Shown in pieces: positions 26,895-36,125 of a stretch of DNA of 64,000 nucleotides. The stretch lies in contig JAHZJK010000031.1 in the NCBI GenBank assembly GCA_022600955.1, positions 1 through 64,000 of the forward strand, given 5' to 3'. The stretch is from Gammaproteobacteria bacterium (lineage in GTDB: Bacteria; Pseudomonadota; Gammaproteobacteria; Steroidobacterales; Woeseiaceae). The notes under the pieces are model-generated. The model saw nothing but the letters and a program-made list of their open reading frames with translations, was not told the DNA's origin and searched no databases. The position numbers and the translations under genes were made by a program. Within the stretch, counting starts at the first letter, position 1; every line of letters starts with the position of its first letter.

Positions 26895-28515
26895 GCCATG
26901 GCTGGATCAGTACGATAGCTGGGTGCCGGCAGAGATCGATGCCGATGCATGTGAAAACGTCGTCGACATGTTGCTGGAGGCTGCAGAAAAATACCCGGCC
27001 AATACGGCATTCAGCAATTTCGGAGGCAAGCTGAGCTACGCCGATTCCGTCGCGGAGTCGCGCAACTTCGCTGCGTGGCTGCAGACATCGCTTGGCGTAA
27101 AGAAAGGAGATCGAATCGCGGTGATGGCGCCGAACATGATGGCCTTCCCGATCGCCATGTTGGGCATACTCCGAGCGGGCGGAATACAGGTCAACGTCAA
27201 TCCGCTGTATACGTCGCGCGAGCTTGAGCATCAACTTAACGATGCAGACGCCGAGACGATCGTGGTGTTCTCGGGATCAACTGAGACGCTCGCTGATATT
27301 GTTGCCAATACACCTGTCAATAACATTGTAGTGGCAAGTATTGATGACCTGATAGACAGGGGATTGCCGTCGCCACCCGTTGACCCGCGGCTGACTGAAA
27401 CTGTTGCTTTTAGGGATGCATTGAATGCTGGTGAAGATATGGAATTCTCGGCGCCGCAGATTAGCGGCGAGGACCTGATCTTTCTACAGTACACAGGCGG
27501 CACAACCGGCCTGTCAAAAGGCGCAATGCTCACGCATCGAAACCTGGTCGCCAATATCCTGCAGTTCGAGAGCTGTATTGGCGACTATATTGATCACGGT
27601 AATGACGTGGTTATCACCGCGATTCCGATGTACCACATTTTCGCACTAATGGTGAACACACTGTGCTATTTCAAATTTGGTGGCACCAATGTTCTGATAA
27701 CCAACCCGCGCGACATGCCCGGATTCGTTGCGGAGTGGGCGAAATGGAAGGTTAACGTGTTTACCGGCGTTAACACTCTCTACAACGGTTTATTACACAC
27801 ACCCGGGTTTGCGGATCTGGATTTTTCATGCATGCGATTCAGTATGGGAGGTGGCGCACCGGTGCAGAAGGCTGTGTCTGACAAGTGGAAAGAAGTGACC
27901 GGCAAACACATCAAGGAAGGCTACGGTCTCTCGGAGACGTCTCCGGTGCTGACCGTAAACCCGTTTGGCATGAGTGATTTCAAGAGCGCGATTGGGGTTC
28001 CTATACCATCGACCGATATTTCACTGCGCGATGATGATGGCAACGTTGTAGGTGAAGGCGAACGTGGTGAGCTCTGTGCCAAGGGACCTCAGGTAATGAA
28101 AGGTTACTGGCGGCGCGACGACGCCACGGCAGAAGTTATGACCGACGACGGTTACTTTCGCACGGGCGATATTGCGGTGATGGACGATACCGGCTTCTTT
28201 CGCATAGTTGATCGCAAAAAAGACATGATTCTCGTATCGGGTTTCAATGTATTTCCAAATGAAATTGAAGCAGAAGTGGCGGCCATGGACGGTGTTCTGG
28301 AGTGTGCTTGCATTGGTGTACCGGACGCGAAAACAGGGGAGGCAGTCAAGGTATTTATTGTTTGCGAAAATGCCGACCTTACGAAAGCGGAGGTGCGTGC
28401 ATTCTGCAAGGAGCGGCTGACTGGCTACAAAGTGCCGCGACAGGTTGTCTTTATTGATGAATTACCAAAGTCGACGGTCGGGAAAATACTGCGTCGCGAA
28501 CTGCGCGACGCATAG
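26887..28515 (+). CDS. fadD: Long-chain acyl-CoA synthetase (AMP-binding)
   Basis: Activates a carboxylic acid to its CoA thioester through an acyl-AMP. The 542-residue adenylate-forming enzyme shows the P-loop YTGGTTGLSKGAMLTHRN, the A5 block YGLSETSP, the A7 block YFRTGDIAVMD, the A8 hinge RKKDMILVSGFNVFPNEIE and the catalytic Lys in STVGKILRREL. This is the FadD-type arrangement. ATG 26887 with GGGGGAAA is the start; its first bases overlap the transporter gene. Likely substrate is a fatty acid; the downstream acyl-CoA dehydrogenase at 32725 fits such a pathway. Confidence 0.92.
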   Translation: MSKPWLDQYDSWVPAEIDADACENVVDMLLEAAEKYPANTAFSNFGGKLSYADSVAESRNFAAWLQTSLGVKKGDRIAVMAPNMMAFPIAMLGILRAGGIQVNVNPLYTSRELEHQLNDADAETIVVFSGSTETLADIVANTPVNNIVVASIDDLIDRGLPSPPVDPRLTETVAFRDALNAGEDMEFSAPQISGEDLIFLQYTGGTTGLSKGAMLTHRNLVANILQFESCIGDYIDHGNDVVITAIPMYHIFALMVNTLCYFKFGGTNVLITNPRDMPGFVAEWAKWKVNVFTGVNTLYNGLLHTPGFADLDFSCMRFSMGGGAPVQKAVSDKWKEVTGKHIKEGYGLSETSPVLTVNPFGMSDFKSAIGVPIPSTDISLRDDDGNVVGEGERGELCAKGPQVMKGYWRRDDATAEVMTDDGYFRTGDIAVMDDTGFFRIVDRKKDMILVSGFNVFPNEIEAEVAAMDGVLECACIGVPDAKTGEAVKVFIVCENADLTKAEVRAFCKERLTGYKVPRQVVFIDELPKSTVGKILRRELRDA

Positions 28516-28531
28516 ACTTTCGAGGGAAAAA

Positions 28532-28924
28532 TCAGGCCGGCAGCAACATCAGGTCGCCATCGACGCCGATGAACTTTCTTAGCGTGCTGGCGCAACGAAG
28601 TGCGACTGCTTCGAGAATAATGTTGTGTATGCGTCCTGGCGCCTGCCCATCCAGTTGTTCGGCTACTTCCAGTTCAAGGCGTGAGCCATTGATCGTGAAC
28701 AACAGTGAACGGTTCGGTTCGTAACTGGACCAGCCAGTGAACTTCCAGGGTTCTGCCATCGCAACTTTTCGGCCATCCCGCAACACGGCGTGACATTCTG
28801 CATGGCGCATAGGTACTTCGACCACATACTCTGCCACCTCAGTATGGCTCGCGCCGCGCAATGGAATCAGGTTATCAAGAATTGAGACCGCGTCGTGTGT
28901 CGCTAACGTCTGTGCCTGTGTCAT
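28532..28924 (-). CDS. Hypothetical soluble protein (about 130 aa)
   Basis: No family recognised. About 130 residues with no signal peptide or membrane helix. The composition is mixed alpha/beta, including GASHTEVAEYVVEVPMRH, AEPWKFTGWSSYEPNRS and a C-terminal helix (HNIILEAVALRCASTLRKF). ATG 28924 is preferred because AAAGGG lies nine bases upstream; ATG 28930 and GTG 28933 are alternatives. It is convergent with the acyl-CoA synthetase and monocistronic by spacing. Confidence 0.7.
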   Translation of the reverse strand: MTQAQTLATHDAVSILDNLIPLRGASHTEVAEYVVEVPMRHAECHAVLRDGRKVAMAEPWKFTGWSSYEPNRSLLFTINGSRLELEVAEQLDGQAPGRIHNIILEAVALRCASTLRKFIGVDGDLMLLPA

Positions 28925-29011
28925 TTGCATCACCCTTTGTGCTTTCGACTGACTTGCAGTCTACGGCACTAGGTCATGAAATTTCACAGAAAGAATTTCA
29001 CAGTGTTAATT

Positions 29012-29887
29012 TCACAAATCTACTTTCCTGACGGGAGGATGCAGGTTACACAGTTCGATCTTGCCCGTGGCGTCAACAAACCACTCGTTTTTGCGGTGTG
29101 TGCGGGCTTCCACGTAATCGAGGAACGGCTGTGAATCTGTGCGCATAACCTGCAGCCCCGCAGCGTCGGAAGACTTGTCGCCCATTTGTACGCGTCTGAT
29201 GGGTGTCAATTGTTGTTCCGATTCATAGAAGCCAAGCGGGCCTGTTCCTCTCGGCAGCACGCTGAGCAGCTCGATTCCGGATAGCACGCGGCCGACAAGC
29301 GTAATGTTCTTGTCGAGGTGCCGGGGTGCGTGTCCTGTTACCACATACAGACTGCTACCGTTGCCGCTGTCGGCCTCCATGCCGCGGGAGACGCCAACCA
29401 TGCCGTAACAATGCGTAAGCCAGGCGCGACGCTCATCCATAGCAATCGGGAAGCCCGAAACAAAGCCGACCTCCGGCGCATATGCATCTGTACTCTCAAT
29501 AACAGTGACAGCGAGACCATCGCGCTCGCGATAGAACTCAGCAGCGACGCCAGCAGCTGCGCTACCCGTCGACTTTTCATCTTCGCTGCCCGCGTCCGGA
29601 TCACCCCACTGCACGACATAGTTGTCCTGGGAGCGGATGATTGCGAGGCCGTCGTAGTATCCCTCGTTGGCAAGGATGCGAATGTTGGCAGCATTTTGCG
29701 GTGCCATGCCTGGCGCGAGTTCGATGACGACGGTGCCGCTGTCGAGTTGCATGAGAAGCAGGTTTTCGGGCTGCGGAGTACGCCACTCGCTCGAACTGCG
29801 TGTTGTCTCGTTGTTACTCGCATCAGCACATGCCGATGTTGCGAATACAACGAAGACCAGGACCGCTTTGTTGAATACGCCGTACAT
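29012..29887 (-). CDS. Cyclophilin-type peptidyl-prolyl isomerase lipoprotein
   Basis: A 291-residue exported protein with lipobox TSAC (Cys20), followed by a cyclophilin-fold domain starting at LMQLDSGTVVIELAPGMAPQNAANIRIL and continuing through YDGLAIIRSQDNYVVQWGDP. It has the usual cyclophilin blocks but with divergent active-site residues and long insertions, and an extra C-terminal 80 residues. It likely assists folding of envelope proteins in the periplasm. It ends the operon begun by the M14 peptidase at 29890, with a 2-nt gap. Confidence 0.87.
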   Translation of the reverse strand: MYGVFNKAVLVFVVFATSACADASNNETTRSSSEWRTPQPENLLLMQLDSGTVVIELAPGMAPQNAANIRILANEGYYDGLAIIRSQDNYVVQWGDPDAGSEDEKSTGSAAAGVAAEFYRERDGLAVTVIESTDAYAPEVGFVSGFPIAMDERRAWLTHCYGMVGVSRGMEADSGNGSSLYVVTGHAPRHLDKNITLVGRVLSGIELLSVLPRGTGPLGFYESEQQLTPIRRVQMGDKSSDAAGLQVMRTDSQPFLDYVEARTHRKNEWFVDATGKIELCNLHPPVRKVDL

Positions 29888-29889
29888 GC

Positions 29890-32526
29890 CTAGTCTTCCG
29901 CCGGGGCGTCAAACACCCTGGAAAAGAACAGGCTGTTGAGGAACAGCTTGTTTGTCCCATACCAGTACCCGCGAAAATTCGGGTTGTCGGCGAACAGAAT
30001 CACGCTGCCTGCGCCAGAGCGTTCCGCGATCAAAGCAGCCGTACCCGCGAGCGCCTCGACATTCTTGTCCGATACGTAGCCCGACATGACTGGTTCATCG
30101 TCGTAGGCAATGACAACTGAATACGGATTCGCCGTATTCTCCATAGGCTCCTCCATATTCTTGTGAAGGTGTATTGGACGTCGCGGGAATCCGAAACCCA
30201 GCGGGTGCGTATTGTCCAGATCGGCCGAAAAAATAGCGCCGCCAATAATGTCAACGGCCTCGAGATTATCTTTCTCGGAATAAGCGGTGCGCTCTACTTG
30301 CTCTTCTTCTTCCTCGGGAAACTCCGGCAACTCTGCGGTGGCGAGCGCGTCCTCTCCTTCAGGCTCTACCCAGTCGAGCGTGTTGGCTCTGACCCAGGTC
30401 GCGGCATCGCGAATGCCGATAAGAGTGCCGCCTTCGGCAATCCATTGGCGCATGCGAGCGGCGAACTTGGGTTCGTACTCGTCGAAGTCCCCCGATGGCA
30501 TTACAATATGGGTGTATTTGTTCCAGGCAATACCGCCGAGATCATCGCGGTCGCGCAGAACAACGGGAATGCCCATGCGATAGTCGAGCAGATGCCAGGC
30601 CTCGCCGGCCTCATAAAGGTTCATGGCATCGCCCGCGACGAGCAGAATCTTCGGCTTCCTGAGTGCCCTGAATGAAGGCCCGCCAATATCGATCCCGGCT
30701 GTTCCGTTTGCGCTGCGACCGCTGGCGAGAGCGTGCACGGTAACGCCATCTTCAGCCGCGATCTGTTGCATCAGTTCGTGAATCGACTCGCGACTCGATT
30801 CCTGCCTGTCGAATGGGATAAGTATGCTACCGCGCTTGAATGACGTGACCCCTGTCGTGGTCGTCGCGGAAAATGGCTTGATAGCGACTTTCGCCAACAA
30901 ATCTTTTTGCAACACTCGTTGTAGCGCTCGGGGAGCGTAGTATCCAGACCATTCGAACAGGTACCCGTACCCGGAAATCGCGGGTTCTGCGGCAATCGGC
31001 ATTGCCGGGGCATGCGCCTCGCCGAGCATGCTGGCCCGGTAGCCGCGACCAGAAAGTGGTGCGTAGTCGAGGCCAAACGCGGGCGGTAAGGTCCATGTTG
31101 AGACGTCGTAGAACGTCGCGTCTTCAAATTCGTTGATGGTCTCGAAAATACTTCTGATCAGCGTGTTCTGAGCCTGGTTAACGGGCACGATCAGTGCTTC
31201 GTCGGCGCGGTATTGAATGCCGCCGGCGTTCACATCCTGCTTGAGCTTGAAGGTCTCGATGCGATGGTAGTTCAGCAAGTCGGCGAAGTGGTGCATACGC
31301 GCGGGATCGCCTGGCGCGGCGAAAACCCACGCCTTGACCGACTGTTTGGCCGCGTCGCGGACGGCGTTCTCGTAAAAACTTTTCTGATAACGCAAATACT
31401 GCATGCGCATGCGGCTGCCCGCATCAATACTCGCAATGCTCGTACGAAAGTGCTTGCGAATGTTTTCGCGATAGGTTCGCAGACCATTGCCGGTATCGAT
31501 TTCCCGGCCAAGCGCAGCTGCAGCTTCATACAGAACGCCAACACCGCCGTTAACGAGCGGGAACGTCGACCCTTTGCCGATGTAGTAATTATCAAAACGC
31601 TCGCCATGGAAATAGAGGCGCGCTTCCGAGTCCAGAAAAGCCTCGGATGTCTTTACGGTCTCTGCCATCAGACGTTCGGCCTCATCCGGCACCAAAGGAT
31701 TTGTGCGCGTCGCGACTCCAGGGTGAAAGTAATATGTCTGCTCGCTACCCATTTCGTGATAGTCGATTGTCAGGTTCGGGCGCCATTCGTGCCATTTTTT
31801 CATCCAGGCGCGTGACTCTGGCTGCGTCAACAGCAGCCATTGACGGTTAAGGTCGAACCAATAGTGATTGGTGCGTGCAAATGTCCAGTTAAACGTGTGC
31901 TCCAGATGCGCCGGGTCACCAATATTGATTTCACCGCCGAACGCGTCCAGCCATGAGACTCGTTGAGCATGCCCATCGGGATTGAATATGGCGGTAACGA
32001 GAATCACGCTGTCGTCGAGCACGCGATCGATCTCATCACCCTCTGCGGCAGCAAGGTGATAGACAAAGGGCAGCGCTGCGTCCATGCCGCTCGACTCCGC
32101 ACCGTGGACGCCGTAGTTCAGCCACGTAACGATTGGCATGTCGTCACTTATGGCCTGGTTTCTCTCGGGCTCAGTCAATGCGACATGCTGTTCGCGAATC
32201 TCATCGAGACGTGCTCGATTCGCAGCCGATGTGGCCACGAGGAACAGGATTGGACGCCTTTCATGGGTGTAGCCGATGACCTCGACGGACAAGCGGTCGC
32301 TCATGTTGGCAACACTCGTCAGGTATTCAACCAGCTTGTGGTGTCGAACCGGAGCCGCACCCAATTCATGCCCGAGTACCTCTGCCGGGCGTGGAATCGC
32401 CGGGTTGTATTCGACGTCGGCGGAGAACATCTCCGCATCCGCAGCGCGGACGTCGATCTGAGCCTGCACATATCCCGGTAACAACAGCAATAACGATAAC
32501 GTTGTGACGATTCTCTTTGACAACAT
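29890..32526 (-). CDS. M14-family zinc carboxypeptidase, large exported form
   Basis: An 878-residue secreted metallopeptidase with a signal peptide (about 1-22). The zinc motif HxxE is H141-G-A-E144 (NYGVHGAESSGMD), with the third ligand His and the catalytic Glu likely in DYHEMGSEQTYYFHP (around 230-245). The C-terminal half (about 610-800) contains a glutamine-amidotransferase-like fold region (KILLVAGDAMNLYEAGEAWHLL, IVMPSGDFDEYEP) seen in large marine M14 peptidases. It probably digests peptides in the periplasm or outside. It is the first gene of an operon with the cyclophilin. Confidence 0.88.
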   Translation of the reverse strand: MLSKRIVTTLSLLLLLPGYVQAQIDVRAADAEMFSADVEYNPAIPRPAEVLGHELGAAPVRHHKLVEYLTSVANMSDRLSVEVIGYTHERRPILFLVATSAANRARLDEIREQHVALTEPERNQAISDDMPIVTWLNYGVHGAESSGMDAALPFVYHLAAAEGDEIDRVLDDSVILVTAIFNPDGHAQRVSWLDAFGGEINIGDPAHLEHTFNWTFARTNHYWFDLNRQWLLLTQPESRAWMKKWHEWRPNLTIDYHEMGSEQTYYFHPGVATRTNPLVPDEAERLMAETVKTSEAFLDSEARLYFHGERFDNYYIGKGSTFPLVNGGVGVLYEAAAALGREIDTGNGLRTYRENIRKHFRTSIASIDAGSRMRMQYLRYQKSFYENAVRDAAKQSVKAWVFAAPGDPARMHHFADLLNYHRIETFKLKQDVNAGGIQYRADEALIVPVNQAQNTLIRSIFETINEFEDATFYDVSTWTLPPAFGLDYAPLSGRGYRASMLGEAHAPAMPIAAEPAISGYGYLFEWSGYYAPRALQRVLQKDLLAKVAIKPFSATTTTGVTSFKRGSILIPFDRQESSRESIHELMQQIAAEDGVTVHALASGRSANGTAGIDIGGPSFRALRKPKILLVAGDAMNLYEAGEAWHLLDYRMGIPVVLRDRDDLGGIAWNKYTHIVMPSGDFDEYEPKFAARMRQWIAEGGTLIGIRDAATWVRANTLDWVEPEGEDALATAELPEFPEEEEEQVERTAYSEKDNLEAVDIIGGAIFSADLDNTHPLGFGFPRRPIHLHKNMEEPMENTANPYSVVIAYDDEPVMSGYVSDKNVEALAGTAALIAERSGAGSVILFADNPNFRGYWYGTNKLFLNSLFFSRVFDAPAED

Positions 32527-32724
32527 TGACGAGCCTCCATGTGGCTTCGTGGGCGTTTAAGTTCGTGATTATTCTGGTATTGCGTGCAGTTTAACCCCGA
32601 GGCCCACCGTTTGTCGTCAGGCGCGGCTAGCAGCGCTGTGTCTACCCTATTTCGGGTACGCATCCAGTCTGTCGACGGACGTAAAATTGTGTTGTTAAAC
32701 TCTGCCACTCACGCTGGGAATTCG

Positions 32725-34500
32725 ATGTCTGACTACACGCCGCCATTGAAAGACATGCTGTTCAATTTGCACCATGTGTCCGGATTTGGGCGCGTGCTCG
32801 AAATTGACAGGTTTGCTGATTTTGACTTCGAGATCGTTGACCAGGTTGTTGACGAAGCTGGAAAATTTGCGGCCGAGGTCCTTGGCCCGATCAATATGCC
32901 CGGCGACCTGGCGGGATGTACGCTCGTAGACAAAGGCGTGGTCGCCGCGCCGGGTTTTGCTGATGCTTACGCACAGTTTGTAGAGAACGGCTGGCAGGGT
33001 ATTGATGTCACTCCAGATTACGGTGGCATGGGATTGCCAGGCACAGTGGCCGCAGCCGCGGTTGAAACGCGACAAGCGGCATGCCTGTCTTTTTCGCTCG
33101 CACCCATGCTTACCAGTGGAGCGATTGCGGCGATAGAGGCGCACGGTTCGGAAGATATCCGCAATATGTTCCTGCCGAAGCTGGCCAGTGGCGAGTGGCT
33201 CGGCACCATGAATCTGACCGAGCCTCAGGCTGGGTCAGACCTGTCCGTGGTTGCCACCAGAGCCGTTCCGGAAGGCGATCATTACCGGGTGACAGGATCG
33301 AAAATATTTATCACCTGGGGTGATCAGGATTTCACCGAAAATGTGGCTCACCTTGTGCTCGCACGATTGCCAGATGCGCCCGAGGGCGTACGGGGTATGT
33401 CTCTGTTTGTTGTTCCTAAGTTCCTGATAAATACAGATGGCAGCAACGGTGACAGGAATGACGTCTTTGTAGCGGGCATAGAGCATAAGCTGGGTATCCA
33501 TGCCAGCCCTACCTGTGTCATGAGTTTCGGAGAAGGCGAGGGCGCGGTTGGCTACCTGGTGGGCGAGGAAAATAAAGGCCTCGCATGCATGTTCACGATG
33601 ATGAATCACGCGCGTATTGGCGTTGGTCTGCAAGGACTGGGTATCAGCGAACGCGCGTATCAGTTGGCGCTTCAGTATGCGAAAGTCCGCGTGCAAGGCC
33701 GTGCGCCCGGGGTCGATGGCCGTGCGACGATCATTCATCACCCCGATGTGCGTCGCATGCTGCTGTTAATGAAATCACAGATCGAAGCGATGCGAGCGAG
33801 CGCCTATGCGGCCGCAGTTACTGACGATGTTGCGCACTACAGCACGGATACTGACGAGAAGTATCGTGCGGGTCGCAGTACGGCGTTGCTGACACCGGTA
33901 ATCAAGGCCTGGCTAACTGAAGTGGCACAGGAGGTGACGTCTCTCGGCGTACAGATCCATGGAGGTATGGGATACGTTGAAGAGACCGGCGCGGCCCAGC
34001 ATATGCGTGACGCACGTATTCTTACGATTTATGAAGGCACGACGGGTATCCAGGCCAATGATTTCGCCGGGCGCAAAATACTGGGTGACGATGGGCTGGC
34101 GGTTTCAGAATTGATCGACGAAATGCGCTCAATAGACGGCGCAATGGCCAGCGACGATCGCCTGGCTGCGATCCGCAATGCGTTAACCGAAGCGGTCGAC
34201 AGATTCGACGCATCTGTTGATCAGCTCAAGTCAGAAGCGAATGCGGATCGTAATGCTGCAGGATCTGCCTCAGTGAACTTGCTGATGCTGGCTGGTACAA
34301 CGCTCGGTGGCTATCAAATGGCACGCTCGGCTCTGGCCATCGTCAGTGGCGCTTCTGCGGACGACGCCTCGTTCGCTGACGCCAAGCTGCAGACTGCGAA
34401 TTTTTACGCCGCGCACGTAATGCCGCGCACCGCTACCTATGCAAGCGCGGCAGATGCCGGAAGTGCAGTTCTAATGGATATGCCTGAAGTCGGTTTCTAG
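32725..34500 (+). CDS. Acyl-CoA dehydrogenase, long (DmdC-like) form
   Basis: A 591-residue FAD-dependent acyl-CoA dehydrogenase. The N-terminal MSDYTPPLKDMLFNLHHV and the long C-terminal helical domain match the 590-600-residue group that includes 3-methylmercaptopropionyl-CoA dehydrogenase (DmdC). FAD and substrate blocks include MNLTEPQAGSDLSVVATRA and GGMGYVEETGAAQHMRDARILTIYEGTTGIQ (patterns only). True DMSP-type activity cannot be concluded. Start ATG 32725 follows GGGA; the open frame to 32584 extends upstream without family character. Its stop overlaps the convergent flavoprotein by 4 nt. Confidence 0.92.
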   Translation: MSDYTPPLKDMLFNLHHVSGFGRVLEIDRFADFDFEIVDQVVDEAGKFAAEVLGPINMPGDLAGCTLVDKGVVAAPGFADAYAQFVENGWQGIDVTPDYGGMGLPGTVAAAAVETRQAACLSFSLAPMLTSGAIAAIEAHGSEDIRNMFLPKLASGEWLGTMNLTEPQAGSDLSVVATRAVPEGDHYRVTGSKIFITWGDQDFTENVAHLVLARLPDAPEGVRGMSLFVVPKFLINTDGSNGDRNDVFVAGIEHKLGIHASPTCVMSFGEGEGAVGYLVGEENKGLACMFTMMNHARIGVGLQGLGISERAYQLALQYAKVRVQGRAPGVDGRATIIHHPDVRRMLLLMKSQIEAMRASAYAAAVTDDVAHYSTDTDEKYRAGRSTALLTPVIKAWLTEVAQEVTSLGVQIHGGMGYVEETGAAQHMRDARILTIYEGTTGIQANDFAGRKILGDDGLAVSELIDEMRSIDGAMASDDRLAAIRNALTEAVDRFDASVDQLKSEANADRNAAGSASVNLLMLAGTTLGGYQMARSALAIVSGASADDASFADAKLQTANFYAAHVMPRTATYASAADAGSAVLMDMPEVGF

Positions 34501-36116
34501 CTGTAAATCCGTTTCATCAACGGAGCCATCTTGCGCATCCCGACGATGCTGGTGGTTGTTAGCATGCCAGCCATCATTGCTCCCGTAACACCGCAAGTCA
34601 GTATGTCCTGACCAGTAAGCCAAAGGCCCGGAATCGTTGTTTTTGGGCGCAGCCATTTTTGCTGCATTCGCTCGGGAGTATGCGACAGGCCATACAACTC
34701 ACCATGCTGATAACCGCCAAACCAGTCAGTTGACAACGGTGTGGAAATTTCAAAGTAGTCGATTTTGCCGCGGACCTCAGGGACCTTGTCATACAACACG
34801 TCGAGCAATCGTTCACCCAGTGCGCTCTTTAGTACTTCGTAATCGTCGCCACGTTTGCCCCAGGTCTTGTCGCGCCATTCGGCAAACCACTTGTAAGGTG
34901 CCGGCGCAACAATTTCGATAGTTGCCGTGCCGGGATGACGATTCAGATAGTCAGGGTCTTTTGCCGACGGAAACGATACGTATACGACTGGGAACGGCTG
35001 GCCCCTGTCCGCGATGAATTTTTCAACCGCGCCATCGTAGTCGTTGTCTGGATATATCCAGAAATTGGTTTTTGGCAGCCCAAGTTCTTCCGCAGTATGC
35101 TTGAGACCTATATACATTCCGAGATGAGCGAAACTTGGCTCGACATCTTGCATCTTGCGCTTGTAGCCGCTGCGTTCCGCGACCTGCTCTGGCAGCAACT
35201 GATTAAACGTGTTTTCGATTCCAGCCGAGGAAATGACGCAGCCACATTCGATAACGTGACCATCTTTCATACGAACGCCGGAAACAGTGTCATTCTCGAC
35301 GACAATCTCGTCGACACGCGCGTATGTGAATACTTCGCCGCCAGCGGCCTGAATTTTTGGGATCACGCTATCCGCGATCTTCCACGAACCGCCGACTGGA
35401 TAGAACCCGCCATGCAGGTAATGCCGGGCAATCATCGCGTGCACAAGGAACGTAGATTGCTTCGGCGGCAGCCCCATGTCGCCCCATTGACCGCAGATCA
35501 CTGCGATCAGATCCTGATTGCTTGTTAGCTCGCTGAGAACGTCCCAGGTCTTCCTGTACAAGAAGTCCGGCGACTTCCATTTCAGATAAGGCGACAACAG
35601 TGTTTGCTGCAATGGTCCCATCGCACGCGCCATGCCAAACGCAGATAGCGCGCCTCCTACCTTGGAGAGGAGCTCGATATATGCATCAATTGCGACGGCC
35701 TCTGCCGGGAACTGGCGTACGAGGTTTTCGCGGAACTCCTGCTTGCCAGCAATCGCATTAAAGACCTTGTCGCCGACATAGAAGCGATCATACTCCGCAT
35801 CCATCGGGGCCCATTTAAGCTCACCGTCCGAAAGGTAGTCGAACATTTTCCGAGTGCGGGTCTGGGCGCCAACATCACCGATATAGTGGACGCCGACATC
35901 CCACTCGTAACCGTTGCGCTCGTAGGAATGAGTGTAGCCACCTGCCGTGTAGTGTTGTTCGAGAACACATACTTTCCGGCCCAGGTCGCTGAGCATCGCA
36001 GCTGTGGTAAGGCCGCCCATGCCAGAACCAATAACGACAGCGTCGTACTCGCTGGCAAGTCTCGACGGGCGATAGCGATTGCCAATGCGCAGAGTGCTGG
36101 GCTTCATTTTGGCCAT
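34497..36116 (-). CDS. CrtISO/retinol-saturase-like FAD oxidoreductase
   Basis: A 539-residue flavoprotein of the phytoene-desaturase superfamily. The dinucleotide motif GSGMGGLTTAAML (about 30-42) is followed by VLEQHYTAGGYTHSY; the C-terminal FAD block is GLWLTGQDILTCGVTGAMMAG. It best resembles the carotenoid-isomerase/all-trans-retinol saturase branch, also seen in bacteria that do not make carotenoids. No carotenoid genes are in the window, so the substrate is unknown. It forms an operon with the amidohydrolase upstream (9-nt gap). Confidence 0.87.
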   Translation of the reverse strand: MAKMKPSTLRIGNRYRPSRLASEYDAVVIGSGMGGLTTAAMLSDLGRKVCVLEQHYTAGGYTHSYERNGYEWDVGVHYIGDVGAQTRTRKMFDYLSDGELKWAPMDAEYDRFYVGDKVFNAIAGKQEFRENLVRQFPAEAVAIDAYIELLSKVGGALSAFGMARAMGPLQQTLLSPYLKWKSPDFLYRKTWDVLSELTSNQDLIAVICGQWGDMGLPPKQSTFLVHAMIARHYLHGGFYPVGGSWKIADSVIPKIQAAGGEVFTYARVDEIVVENDTVSGVRMKDGHVIECGCVISSAGIENTFNQLLPEQVAERSGYKRKMQDVEPSFAHLGMYIGLKHTAEELGLPKTNFWIYPDNDYDGAVEKFIADRGQPFPVVYVSFPSAKDPDYLNRHPGTATIEIVAPAPYKWFAEWRDKTWGKRGDDYEVLKSALGERLLDVLYDKVPEVRGKIDYFEISTPLSTDWFGGYQHGELYGLSHTPERMQQKWLRPKTTIPGLWLTGQDILTCGVTGAMMAGMLTTTSIVGMRKMAPLMKRIYS

Positions 36117-36125
36117 GATTGCAGA

